Shown here: piece by piece, positions 9,634-16,952 of the stretch
How the letters are laid out: each line of letters opens with the position of its first letter
Numbering within the stretch: position 1 is the stretch's first letter
Source of the DNA: DASVTR01 sp036387475
GTDB lineage: Bacteria; Acidobacteriota; Blastocatellia; Pyrinomonadales; Pyrinomonadaceae
Direction of reading: 5' to 3'
NCBI GenBank assembly: GCA_036387475.1
Contig: DASVTR010000004.1
Span: 124,001-188,000 of the forward strand
Length of the DNA: 64,000 bases
The notes under the pieces: model-generated
Databases searched by the model: none
Seen by the model: the letters and a program-made list of their open reading frames with translations, nothing else
Told to the model about the DNA's origin: nothing
Made by a program: the position numbers and the translations under genes

Positions 9634-10860
9634 ATGAGTAGCGAAGCGATTGATTCAAGCTTTATTGATGTGCGTAAGCTCATTGCGGAATTGAGCGTTG
9701 AAGAGTTGTGTCAAACGGCCGAAGAATTCTTCGCTCGTCTTCCCAATTGGGATTACCTTCATGCGAAACCTTTTGCCGCCATAGGTGAGACGCCGGAATT
9801 GCTCGTCTGTTTCGCGCAGGTTGTGCAGGGCTTAAATCTCTTGCCAGACATGACAATCTTAGACTTCGGCGCTGGCTCATGTTGGACTTCACGTTTTCTC
9901 AGCCAGTTGGGGCTGCAAGTGATTGCCAGCGATGTCTCGCCCTCCGCGCTCAAAATCGGAGAGGAGCTATACCGGCGGCATCCCGTTATCGGCAACCAAC
10001 CTGCACCGAGGTTTCTGCCATTCAACGGTTACAAGTTTGATCTGCCCGACAGGAGCGTTGACCGCATAAGCTGCTGGGATGCCTTTCATCACGTGCCTAA
10101 TCAGGCGCAGGTGATAAAAGAGATGGGACGAGTCCTTAAGCAAGGCGGCATCGCAGGCTTTTCAGAACCCGGCCCAGATCACTCGAAAGCCCCGCAGTCG
10201 CAATACGAGATGAAGACCAACCGGGTGATTGAAAACGATATTAACGTCCACGAAATCTGGCGCGAGGCGCAAGATGCCGGATTTACAGACATCAAGCTGG
10301 CACTCTTTAACCCGAATCCTTTCCTGCTTCCCTTGGATGAATTCGAAGCTTTCCTGAGCGGCCAGGACACGGGCGAGCGCTACGTTTCAGAGACGCGCCA
10401 TCAGGTACAACATCGCCGCGTCTTCTTTCTCTTCAAGGGTAAATCCCTCGCTCCCGCCGATAGCCGACAACGCGAAGGGCTGTTGGCCCAGTTACACGTC
10501 GAGTTGGCTTCAGAGCGCATCGCTTCGGGAGAGCCGCTTCGTCTCAAAGCTGTCGTTAAAAATACAGGCAGCACCGTCTGGCTTCCTACTACGGCGCGCG
10601 TCGGGGCCGTACACTTCGGCATACATCTCTTCGATGATAAAGGCCGACTGCTCGACCTTGATTATTTCCGTCATAACCTGACGCCGGGCGAAGGCCGCGA
10701 GATTCTGCCCGGCGAAACAATCGAATTCGCCGCCGAAGTCCCAATGCCGCAGGCAGGAACATACATACTGCAATGTGATCTGGTCAGCGAAGCGGTCTGC
10801 TGGTTTGAGCACAACGGCTCGCCGACAATGAGGCTGCGGGTTGAAGTTGCGGAAGCTTAA
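9634..10860 (+). CDS. SAM-dependent methyltransferase with C-terminal Ig-like domain
   Basis: A 408-residue protein. Residues about 70-190 are a class I methyltransferase: ILDFGAGSCWTSRFL (motif I, about 75-88), ASDVSPSAL, then CWDAFHHVPNQAQVIKEMGRVLKQGG. Residues about 290-405 form a separate beta-sandwich with VKNTGSTVWLP, HFGIHLFDDKGRLLDLD and PGETIEFAAEVPMPQAGTY. That layout resembles CARDB/NBR1-type Ig folds and, more loosely, the Wzt C-terminal O-antigen-binding domain. Methylation of a sugar or of the glycan's terminal residue is likely from context. The Ig-like tail could bind the glycan; that is inference. Confidence 0.8.
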   Translation: MSSEAIDSSFIDVRKLIAELSVEELCQTAEEFFARLPNWDYLHAKPFAAIGETPELLVCFAQVVQGLNLLPDMTILDFGAGSCWTSRFLSQLGLQVIASDVSPSALKIGEELYRRHPVIGNQPAPRFLPFNGYKFDLPDRSVDRISCWDAFHHVPNQAQVIKEMGRVLKQGGIAGFSEPGPDHSKAPQSQYEMKTNRVIENDINVHEIWREAQDAGFTDIKLALFNPNPFLLPLDEFEAFLSGQDTGERYVSETRHQVQHRRVFFLFKGKSLAPADSRQREGLLAQLHVELASERIASGEPLRLKAVVKNTGSTVWLPTTARVGAVHFGIHLFDDKGRLLDLDYFRHNLTPGEGREILPGETIEFAAEVPMPQAGTYILQCDLVSEAVCWFEHNGSPTMRLRVEVAEA

Positions 10861-10921
10861 TGATCCCTCTCGCTTTGGAGTGCGCTTCGGGGAAGTTAAG
10901 CATAAGGTAGCAAAAGACAGA

Positions 10922-12088
10922 ATGCGGACAAAGAAAGTGGCATGGCTTTCCCCTCTGCCTCCACAAAGAAGCGGCATCGCCCATTATAGCTACTGGCTCA
11001 TCAAAGCGCTTCAGACCCACCTCGACATTGACCTCTATTACGACACGCAAGCGCCGACCGCCGCGATTAAAAACGACTTTGACGTTTACCCGCTCTCCCA
11101 TTTCGCAGGGCGTTATCAACGCTACGACGAGGTCATCTACCACCTCGGAAACCACAGCGATTTTCACAAGGAAATTTACAAACTCGCATGGAATTTCCCC
11201 GGCACAGTAGTCCTCCACGATTACAATATCAGCGCTTTCATGCACGATGCCTTCTACTGTCAGAATGATGAGCAATTGTATAAACAGGCTCTAATGGAAG
11301 GATACGGCGACGAGGGACGCAAGGAATTTCAAGCGTTGGCCCACGGGCGCGCTCCCGATATCGCTAAATTCCCGATGTCACACGCGGTCGTCGCCAGAAG
11401 CAGGAAGGCCATCGTTCATCACCGTTGGGTCAAAAATCAGTTTGCCGATAACGAACACGTCAAAGTCGTTCCGCTCTATGCAAAGCTCGATTTCCAGCTG
11501 TCGGCGGAAGACACCAAGCTTTTCAAAAACAAGTTTTCCATCAGCGACAGCCGCTTTCTAGTCACTTGCCTCGGCTTTGTCAATAGCAACAAATTGCCGC
11601 AGTTACAGGTGGAGGTCGTTGAGCGTTTGATAGACGACGGCTACCCTGTGCAAATGATGTTTGCAGGCGAACCGGCCCCCGACATCAAGAGCCTTGAGCG
11701 AGAGGTGCGAGCTGGCAAATACGCCCGGCACATCACCTTTACCGGTTATCAGGACGAAGCAGATTATTTCCGCGCTATTTTTGCCTCAGACATTATTATT
11801 AACCTGAGAAATCCTTCGATGGGCGAAGCCTCGCTCACACTAATGCACGCGCTGGCCGCCGCAAAGCCGACGATTGTCAGCAACATCAATCAGTATCGAG
11901 AGTTTCCAGATAAAGTATGCTGGAAATTAACGCACGATGAAAACGAGGCCGAAATGCTCTACGCATACCTGAGCGCGCTGCTCCGCGATAGACATTTGAG
12001 GGCGGCAATTTCCAGCAATTCCGCCCGCTATGCGCGCAGCGTCTTAGGGCCGGAGAGAATTATCGCTCGCTGGATGCAAATTCTCTGA
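10922..12088 (+). CDS. GT-B glycosyltransferase, family 4-like
   Basis: A 388-residue glycosyltransferase from the chosen start, which reads MRTKKVAWLSPLPPQRSGIAHYS, the usual opening of this subgroup. A more upstream in-frame start at 10841 would overlap the preceding gene by 20 bases and add a 27-residue tail that looks non-conserved. The donor half holds LVTCLGFVNSNKLPQL, MFAGEPAPDIKSL and ITFTGYQDEADYFRA. The region normally bearing E-x7-E reads GEASLTLMHALAAAKPTIVS, so the second Glu is not conserved, as in some divergent GT4 proteins. Likely another O-polysaccharide transferase; it closes the first run of the cluster. Confidence 0.8.
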   Translation: MRTKKVAWLSPLPPQRSGIAHYSYWLIKALQTHLDIDLYYDTQAPTAAIKNDFDVYPLSHFAGRYQRYDEVIYHLGNHSDFHKEIYKLAWNFPGTVVLHDYNISAFMHDAFYCQNDEQLYKQALMEGYGDEGRKEFQALAHGRAPDIAKFPMSHAVVARSRKAIVHHRWVKNQFADNEHVKVVPLYAKLDFQLSAEDTKLFKNKFSISDSRFLVTCLGFVNSNKLPQLQVEVVERLIDDGYPVQMMFAGEPAPDIKSLEREVRAGKYARHITFTGYQDEADYFRAIFASDIIINLRNPSMGEASLTLMHALAAAKPTIVSNINQYREFPDKVCWKLTHDENEAEMLYAYLSALLRDRHLRAAISSNSARYARSVLGPERIIARWMQIL

Positions 12089-12146
12089 GAATGAGGAATT
12101 TATTAAAGATTGACACATCTTTGTCCCGGATTTTGGCCTCGTAACT

Positions 12147-12163
12147 CGGCTTGAAAAAAGCCG
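12147..12163 (+). terminator. small hairpin after the glycosyltransferase run
   Basis: CGGCTT (12147-12152) and AAGCCG (12158-12163) pair perfectly around GAAAA, about 60 bases after the glycosyltransferase stop at 12088. The T-run is poor (TTATT), so termination is possible but weakly supported. Confidence 0.35.
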
Positions 12164-12193
12164 TTATTGGCACATCTGAGGCTGCAAATAACG

Positions 12194-12223
12194 TTGACAA
12201 CATCGGCGTTTGAAACGTATAAT
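12194..12223 (+). promoter_or_regulatory. strong sigma70-type promoter of the exported DUF4214 gene
   Basis: A consensus TTGACA (12194-12199) and TATAAT (12218-12223) are separated by 18 bases. The predicted transcription start near 12230 gives a leader of about 80 bases, ending in GGAG (12301-12304) before the ATG at 12313. Both hexamers are perfect, one of only two such cases noticed in the window. Confidence 0.85.
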
Positions 12224-12312
12224 TTCACGTTGAGCGCAACCCACACTGTGCGTTGCGCCCAAGCCTTAGGTTGCCAAACTACTCCCCCGAACAATATTTC
12301 GGAGTTAAATAA

Positions 12313-13242
12313 ATGAAGAAGCTTATAGCCAGTCTTTTTATCACGGCCCTCATCGCCATTAACGCCTTCGGCCAGACTGCCCCCCCAACGCTGAGGATTG
12401 TCACCGAATCCCCTAATCTGCCTTCGGAGCTTTTCTACGGCAATACCAAGGTCAAGCCGGTGCGTCTGCGTCCCGGAACTAATGTTCCGATCACAATTGC
12501 CGACTATGATTTCTTTATTCAACAGCAATACATAGATTTCCTGCGGCGTTTTCCTGAGCCGGATGGTCTCCAGTTCTACCTCAACATCCTGAACGGCTGT
12601 CATCCGAGTGATGTCGAGTGCATTAAATACACGCGCGGCGCGCTGTCTGCCAATTTCTTCCGCTCGCCGGAGTTTCAGCGCAAAGGCTCGTACGTGATGT
12701 ACCTGTACATGGTTTCTTTGGGCCAAAGGCCCTCGACGGACGCCGAGTTGGCTGACCCGACCAAAAACACTTTCCAGCGCCCGACCTATACAGAGTTCAT
12801 GGCGGATTTGCAGAGCATCTCTGACCCCAACGATCAAGGCACGGAAGCCAAAAAAGTAACTCTCACTAATGCCTGGATGCAGCGCGCAGAGATTCAAGCA
12901 AAGTACGGCAGTTTGTCGAACGCGGCATTTGTGCAGAAGCTTCTGGATACGGCGGGTGTAACGATAACGAATCAAAGCGCACTGGTTGCCGATTTGAATG
13001 CCGGGACCAAGACGCGCGCGCAGGTCTTACGCGCGATTGCCGAAAGCCCGGAAGTAAATGCGAAGTTCTACAAGCAAGCGTTTGTCACGATGCAATACTT
13101 CGGTTACCTGCGCCGCAACCCAGACCTGTCGGGCTACGTGTTCCACAACAATCGCTTCAAACTGACAGCCGATCAGGCTTTCCTGGAGAATACGATGGTT
13201 CGTGGCTTTATCGAATCGCCAGAGTATAAGAACAGGTTCTAG
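12313..13242 (+). CDS. exported DUF4214-domain protein
   Basis: A 309-residue protein with a clear signal peptide (KKLIASLFITALIAINAFGQ, cleavage near residue 21). Two DUF4214-like segments are visible: FIQQQYIDFLRRFPEPDGLQFY followed by FFRSPEFQ, and a C-terminal one with MQYFGYLRRNPDLSGY followed by FIESPEYKNRF. This repeat type is common in proteins of polysaccharide and S-layer loci, but its biochemical role is not established. The gene is its own unit: consensus promoter, GGAG ribosome-binding site and a perfect terminator. That suggests high expression of a periplasmic or surface protein accompanying the O-antigen genes. The N-terminal part of the methyltransferase fusion at 5337 carries the same kind of segment. 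Confidence 0.82.
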   Translation: MKKLIASLFITALIAINAFGQTAPPTLRIVTESPNLPSELFYGNTKVKPVRLRPGTNVPITIADYDFFIQQQYIDFLRRFPEPDGLQFYLNILNGCHPSDVECIKYTRGALSANFFRSPEFQRKGSYVMYLYMVSLGQRPSTDAELADPTKNTFQRPTYTEFMADLQSISDPNDQGTEAKKVTLTNAWMQRAEIQAKYGSLSNAAFVQKLLDTAGVTITNQSALVADLNAGTKTRAQVLRAIAESPEVNAKFYKQAFVTMQYFGYLRRNPDLSGYVFHNNRFKLTADQAFLENTMVRGFIESPEYKNRF

Positions 13243-13269
13243 GTTGGAAAGACAAACGGGATAACATAC

Positions 13270-13309
13270 GAGGCTGACCATCCATGAATGGTCAGCCTCA
13301 ATGTTTTTT
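13270..13309 (+). terminator. intrinsic terminator of the DUF4214 gene
   Basis: Perfect 12-base arms (13270-13281 and 13288-13299, beginning GAGGCTGACCAT) enclose a 6-base loop and are followed by six consecutive T at 13304-13309. This is the best textbook terminator in the window, 27 bases after the stop codon. Confidence 0.92.
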
Positions 13310-13340
13310 AATGTCATAAACTTTCGTAGCTTCTTGATGA

Positions 13341-14489
13341 ATGCGTATCGGACTTGACGGCATCCCGCTGGGCGAGATAAAGACGGGCATCGGGCATTAC
13401 ACTTTCGAGTTGGCGCGCTCGCTCGCTCTTCTAGCTCCCGCAGATGAGTTTGAGATAATCTCACCGTTTCCTTACGTCGCCGCGCTTGACGATGATTCCG
13501 AACAGGCGCTGCCCTTAAACCTGCGATTGGTGCAGGCGAAAGTAGACAGGCTTCGCCGCAGACGTTGGTGGTCTATTGGATTACCCCTCTACGTTAAGCG
13601 CGCTTCGTTCGCACTCTTTCACGGCACTAATTATAACGTGCCACTCTGGAATAGCTGCCGGACAATTCTGACCATCCACGACCTCTCCTTATTTCTTTAC
13701 CCTGAAACGCATGAAGAGCATTTGGTACGGCGCGCTCGCCTGCGCCTGCCGCTGATGGCGCGCACGGCCACGACCATCATCACGCCTTCGGAAAGCGTGA
13801 GACGCGAAGTCTGCGAACACTTAAGCATCAAGCCCGACAAGATAATCGCGATACCGGAAGCTGCGCGCCGTTTGTTTCGGCCAGTGCCGCTCGCGGAAAC
13901 AGTTGAGGTGCGCAGACGACTGAAGATCGAGGATGAGTTTATACTTTTTGTCGGAACGATAGAGCCGCGAAAGAATCTACTGACGCTCGCCCGCGCCTTC
14001 GACGAAATCCACCGAACCACGCTTTTACGTCCGCAACTGGTGATTGCCGGAAAGGAAGGATGGCTCACGGGCGAGTTGTTCTCTTACTTAAAGAGCACGG
14101 AGACGCGGGAACGCGTGCGCTTCACAGGCTATGTTTCCGATGACGACTTGCGCGCCCTTTACTCGTCGTGCAGGGTGTTTGTCTATCCATCTCTCTATGA
14201 AGGCTTCGGCCTGCCCCCGCTGGAAGCAATGGCGTGTGGCGCGCCTGTTATCACGAGCCGCATCCCAAGCATAATGGAGACGGTCGGAGACGCCGCCCGC
14301 CTCGTCGCGCCGACAGATTTCCGCGAACTCGCGCAAAGCATTATCCGCGTACTTGAAGATACGGGCGAGCGAGATCATCTTTCATCCGCCGGGCTTGAGC
14401 GCGCCGCAGGATTTTCATGGGAAAGGACAGCCGCCGCGACTCTGAATGTTTATCGTGAAGTCCTTAAAAATGAGAAGCGGCGAAGTTAA
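13341..14489 (+). CDS. GT-B glycosyltransferase, family 4 (mannosyltransferase-like)
   Basis: A 382-residue GT4 enzyme opening RIGLDGIPLGEIKTGIGHYT. It has LTIHDLSLFLYPE and TPSESVRREVCEHL in the acceptor half. The donor half has FVGTIEPRKNLLTLARAF, VRFTGYVSDDDLRALY and the E-x7-E motif in YEGFGLPPLEAMACGAPVIT, then SIMETVGDAARLV. Most similar in layout to the gene at 8407. It is separated from the preceding gene by a terminator and is convergent with wzt. Likely builds the exported O-polysaccharide. Confidence 0.87.
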   Translation: MRIGLDGIPLGEIKTGIGHYTFELARSLALLAPADEFEIISPFPYVAALDDDSEQALPLNLRLVQAKVDRLRRRRWWSIGLPLYVKRASFALFHGTNYNVPLWNSCRTILTIHDLSLFLYPETHEEHLVRRARLRLPLMARTATTIITPSESVRREVCEHLSIKPDKIIAIPEAARRLFRPVPLAETVEVRRRLKIEDEFILFVGTIEPRKNLLTLARAFDEIHRTTLLRPQLVIAGKEGWLTGELFSYLKSTETRERVRFTGYVSDDDLRALYSSCRVFVYPSLYEGFGLPPLEAMACGAPVITSRIPSIMETVGDAARLVAPTDFRELAQSIIRVLEDTGERDHLSSAGLERAAGFSWERTAAATLNVYREVLKNEKRRS

Positions 14490-14547
14490 GTGGTATGAAA
14501 CGCCGGAGCACTTTGGACGCCTTCAAAGCAGCTTTAGAAACTGCCTG

Positions 14548-15849
14548 TCATGCTTTTATCGTTTCCGCTTCGGGTTGAGTGGCGCGAAAGCCGAGTCGCC
14601 GCGTCATCACGCTGGCGCTGAGGTTGGCGACGCCTTCCATCATTGTTGCGCTCATCACACGAAAGAATAGAGCGCCGTCAAGCCAGTCAAAACTGATGCC
14701 GCTTGGGTCATGCACGGCAACGGTCGCCGAGTATGTATCCGGCGCTAACCAGCAATTGAAGGCGAATACTACTTCGACGATTTCGTCGCGCCGAACGGGG
14801 CCTAGATTCGCTTGCTGCAACTCCGTGTTAGTGCCGTAGAGATGTATGCCGTGACGATTGCGTAGGAGGAAACCGCAGACGGGCGCTTCCGCTTCCGCGT
14901 TGAAGCGTACGCGCAGGCGCACCTGCACCGCTTCGCCCGTCTCGACGAGTTCGACAGGATGATGCGTGGCGTCCAGAAGTTCGACGCGAAGGATTTCAGC
15001 GCTGCCGTCGCCGTGGCGGTAAGTGTAGGAAACGTGTGCGGCGCTTTCATCGTCTGCGGCGGCGCTTCCGGCTTCAGGGTTCGCGGGTTGTCCTGCTTCA
15101 TAAGCATCCTCGCGCGCCATGATTAATTTCTGATAGCGGTTGAGAACATCCGTCGGCTTGCCTAATGCTTCCATGCGTCCAGCGTGAAGCAGCAGAGAGC
15201 GCGAGCACAAGGCGCGGATGGCGCTCGGATCATGCGAGACAAACAGGATGGTCATGCCGCTTTCCTGCATCTCTCTGATGCGGCGCATACAGCGGTGTTG
15301 AAAGACTGCATCGCCGACGGCGAGGGCTTCGTCAATAATCAAAATCTGTGGCATCGCGCTAATGGCCGTGGCGAAAGCGAGGCGAACGTACATGCCGCTC
15401 GAATAGGTCTTGACGGGTTGACGTATAAAGTCGCCGATTTCGGCAAAGCGTTCAATCTCCGGCAGCATCGCTTCGGCTTCCGAACGAGAGAATCCCATCA
15501 GCGATGCGCTCATCAAAACATTTTCGATGCCTGTAAATTCAGGGTTGAAACCTGAGCCGAGTTCGAGCAGCGCGGCGATGCGGCCCTCGTGCCAGACCGT
15601 GCCGTGCGTCGTATCGAGCGTGCCCGCGATAATTTGAAGCAGCGTTGATTTGCCGCTCCCGTTCGGGCCGATGATGCCAAAGGTCGTACCCTTTTCAACC
15701 TCGAAACTAACATCACGCAGCGCCCAGAATTCTCTGTGCGACTTCCAGCGTCCGCGCGAGAGCGTCTCCTTCAGGCGGTCGCTCGGATGCTCATAAATGC
15801 GATACTGCTTGGATAAGCCTTCAACGCGCAGTGCTACTGTCATGTTCAT
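14548..15849 (-). CDS. wzt: O-antigen ABC exporter ATPase Wzt with C-terminal glycan-binding domain
   Basis: A 433-residue ATPase from the start chosen at 15849 (MNMTVALRVEGLSKQYRIYEHP); a longer frame exists, but its extra 46 residues are non-conserved and would overlap wzm. Residues about 1-240 form the nucleotide-binding domain: Walker A GPNGSGKST, signature YSSGMYVRLAFA, Walker B ILIIDEALAVGD and the switch His in LFVSHDPS. Residues about 285-430 are a Wzt_C-type beta-sandwich (SAEILRVELLDATHHPVELVETGE, then GIHLYGTNTE and LAPDTYSATVAV), which in known systems recognises the terminally modified O-antigen. It partners the divergent permease gene wzm to export polymer across the inner membrane. 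ATG at 15843 is an alternative start. Confidence 0.9.
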   Translation of the reverse strand: MNMTVALRVEGLSKQYRIYEHPSDRLKETLSRGRWKSHREFWALRDVSFEVEKGTTFGIIGPNGSGKSTLLQIIAGTLDTTHGTVWHEGRIAALLELGSGFNPEFTGIENVLMSASLMGFSRSEAEAMLPEIERFAEIGDFIRQPVKTYSSGMYVRLAFATAISAMPQILIIDEALAVGDAVFQHRCMRRIREMQESGMTILFVSHDPSAIRALCSRSLLLHAGRMEALGKPTDVLNRYQKLIMAREDAYEAGQPANPEAGSAAADDESAAHVSYTYRHGDGSAEILRVELLDATHHPVELVETGEAVQVRLRVRFNAEAEAPVCGFLLRNRHGIHLYGTNTELQQANLGPVRRDEIVEVVFAFNCWLAPDTYSATVAVHDPSGISFDWLDGALFFRVMSATMMEGVANLSASVMTRRLGFRATQPEAETIKA

Positions 15850-15872
15850 AAAATAGCGAAAGTCATGCGAGA

Positions 15873-16706
15873 ATGTCGAACATGATTTCGCTCTCAACGA
15901 CGCGACGTGCTGTCTGGCGACCACTGCTGGAATTACCCGCGCGCTTCGATTTAATCTTAACGCTGACGCGGCGCGAGTTGGCGACACGTTATAAAGGCTC
16001 TGCGCTCGGCATCCTCTGGGCCATCCTGACGCCGCTGGTAACGATTGCGATTTTCACGTTTATCTTCGCCAAAATCTTCAACGCGCGTTTCGGCGAGAGC
16101 AATTCCGGCTGGGATTTCGCGCTCTATCTTTTCTGCGGGCTGTTGCCGTGGACGGCGTTTCAAGAGGCCGTCCAACAATCGTCGAGCACTATTGTCGCGC
16201 ACACGAATCTTGTTAAGCGCGTCGTCTTTCCGCTTGAAACTCTGCCTGTCGCGCAGACGCTCTCTTCGCTCGCCAACCAGATGTTCGGCACGCTCGCGCT
16301 CGTTTTGGCCGCGCTCATCATACGGCGTGAGCTTCACGCCAGCGTGCTCTGGCTGCCGCTGCTCATCGCGCCACAACTTGCGGCGACGCTCGGCGCGGCC
16401 TGGCTCGTTGCCTCTCTGGGCGTCTTTTTGCGCGATGTGGTGCAGGGCATCTCTCTTGTGCTGATGGCGTGGTTATATTTGACGCCGATTATCTATCCCG
16501 AATCGCTCGTGCCGGAACAATATCGCCCCTTTATCAATCTCAATCCGTTCACACCGCTCGTACGCAGTTATCGCCGCATCCTGCTCGAAGGCGCTATGCC
16601 GGATTGGAGCGGCCTCGCTTACTTTACTGTTTTCGCGCTCCTACTCTTTCTCTTCGGCTACTGGTGGTTTGCGCGCACACGCAAAAGTTTCGCCGATGTT
16701 ATTTGA
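15873..16706 (+). CDS. wzm: O-antigen ABC exporter permease Wzm (ABC-2 type)
   Basis: A 277-residue ABC-2 permease with about six membrane spans. RRELATRYKGSALGILWAILTPL at the first span and FCGLLPWTAFQEAV are characteristic of Wzm/KpsM/TagG exporters, as is YLTPIIYPESLVPEQYRPFINLNPFTPLVRSYR near the end. It forms the transmembrane channel for polysaccharide moved by Wzt. Its start lies only 23 bases from the wzt start, in the opposite direction, so the two halves of one transporter share a very short divergent control region. ATG at 15882 is an alternative start. Confidence 0.9.
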   Translation: MSNMISLSTTRRAVWRPLLELPARFDLILTLTRRELATRYKGSALGILWAILTPLVTIAIFTFIFAKIFNARFGESNSGWDFALYLFCGLLPWTAFQEAVQQSSSTIVAHTNLVKRVVFPLETLPVAQTLSSLANQMFGTLALVLAALIIRRELHASVLWLPLLIAPQLAATLGAAWLVASLGVFLRDVVQGISLVLMAWLYLTPIIYPESLVPEQYRPFINLNPFTPLVRSYRRILLEGAMPDWSGLAYFTVFALLLFLFGYWWFARTRKSFADVI

Positions 16707-16711
16707 GGGAA

Positions 16712-16796
16712 GTGAGCAATAAACAGTGAGCAGTAAAAACGGCTTGCAAGCTTTGCCACCTCATTTTCTGCTTACTGCGCACTGTTTATTGCTTTT
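16712..16796. repeat. heptad-repeat palindrome, family A (GTRAGCA words)
   Basis: The left arm (16712-16739) is four tandem heptads including GTGAGCA and ATAAACA. The right arm (16769-16796) is the inverse of four such heptads. Between them sits the short perfect palindrome GCTTGCAAGC. It lies just after wzm in a gap that otherwise holds only the leader of the next gene. It shares words with the element at 25817. It could fold into a long imperfect hairpin in RNA; function unknown. Confidence 0.85.
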
Positions 16797-16939
16797 GCTG
16801 GCTTGCGCTAGCTGACGGCTTCCGCTTAAAATGACGATTCTTAAGCCGCACGGTGAGCATGTGTTCTTCACCTGCGCGCGGCTTTCTGCTGCTCTGTCGC
16901 TCCCTAGAGCATTTTTCTTTTATGTCCTTGTCTTAATTC

Positions 16940-16944
16940 GGAGG
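16940..16944 (+). promoter_or_regulatory. ribosome-binding site fixing a GTG start
   Basis: GGAGG lies eight bases before the GTG at 16953 and, with the signal peptide that follows, decides that start for the PD40 protein. Confidence 0.75.
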
Positions 16945-16952
16945 CTTTTTCT

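Noticed and set aside
12103..12975. A 290-codon minus-strand frame opposite the exported DUF4214 gene
   Set aside because: The plus-strand gene has promoter, ribosome-binding site, signal peptide and terminator; the minus-strand frame has none and crosses the promoter region.
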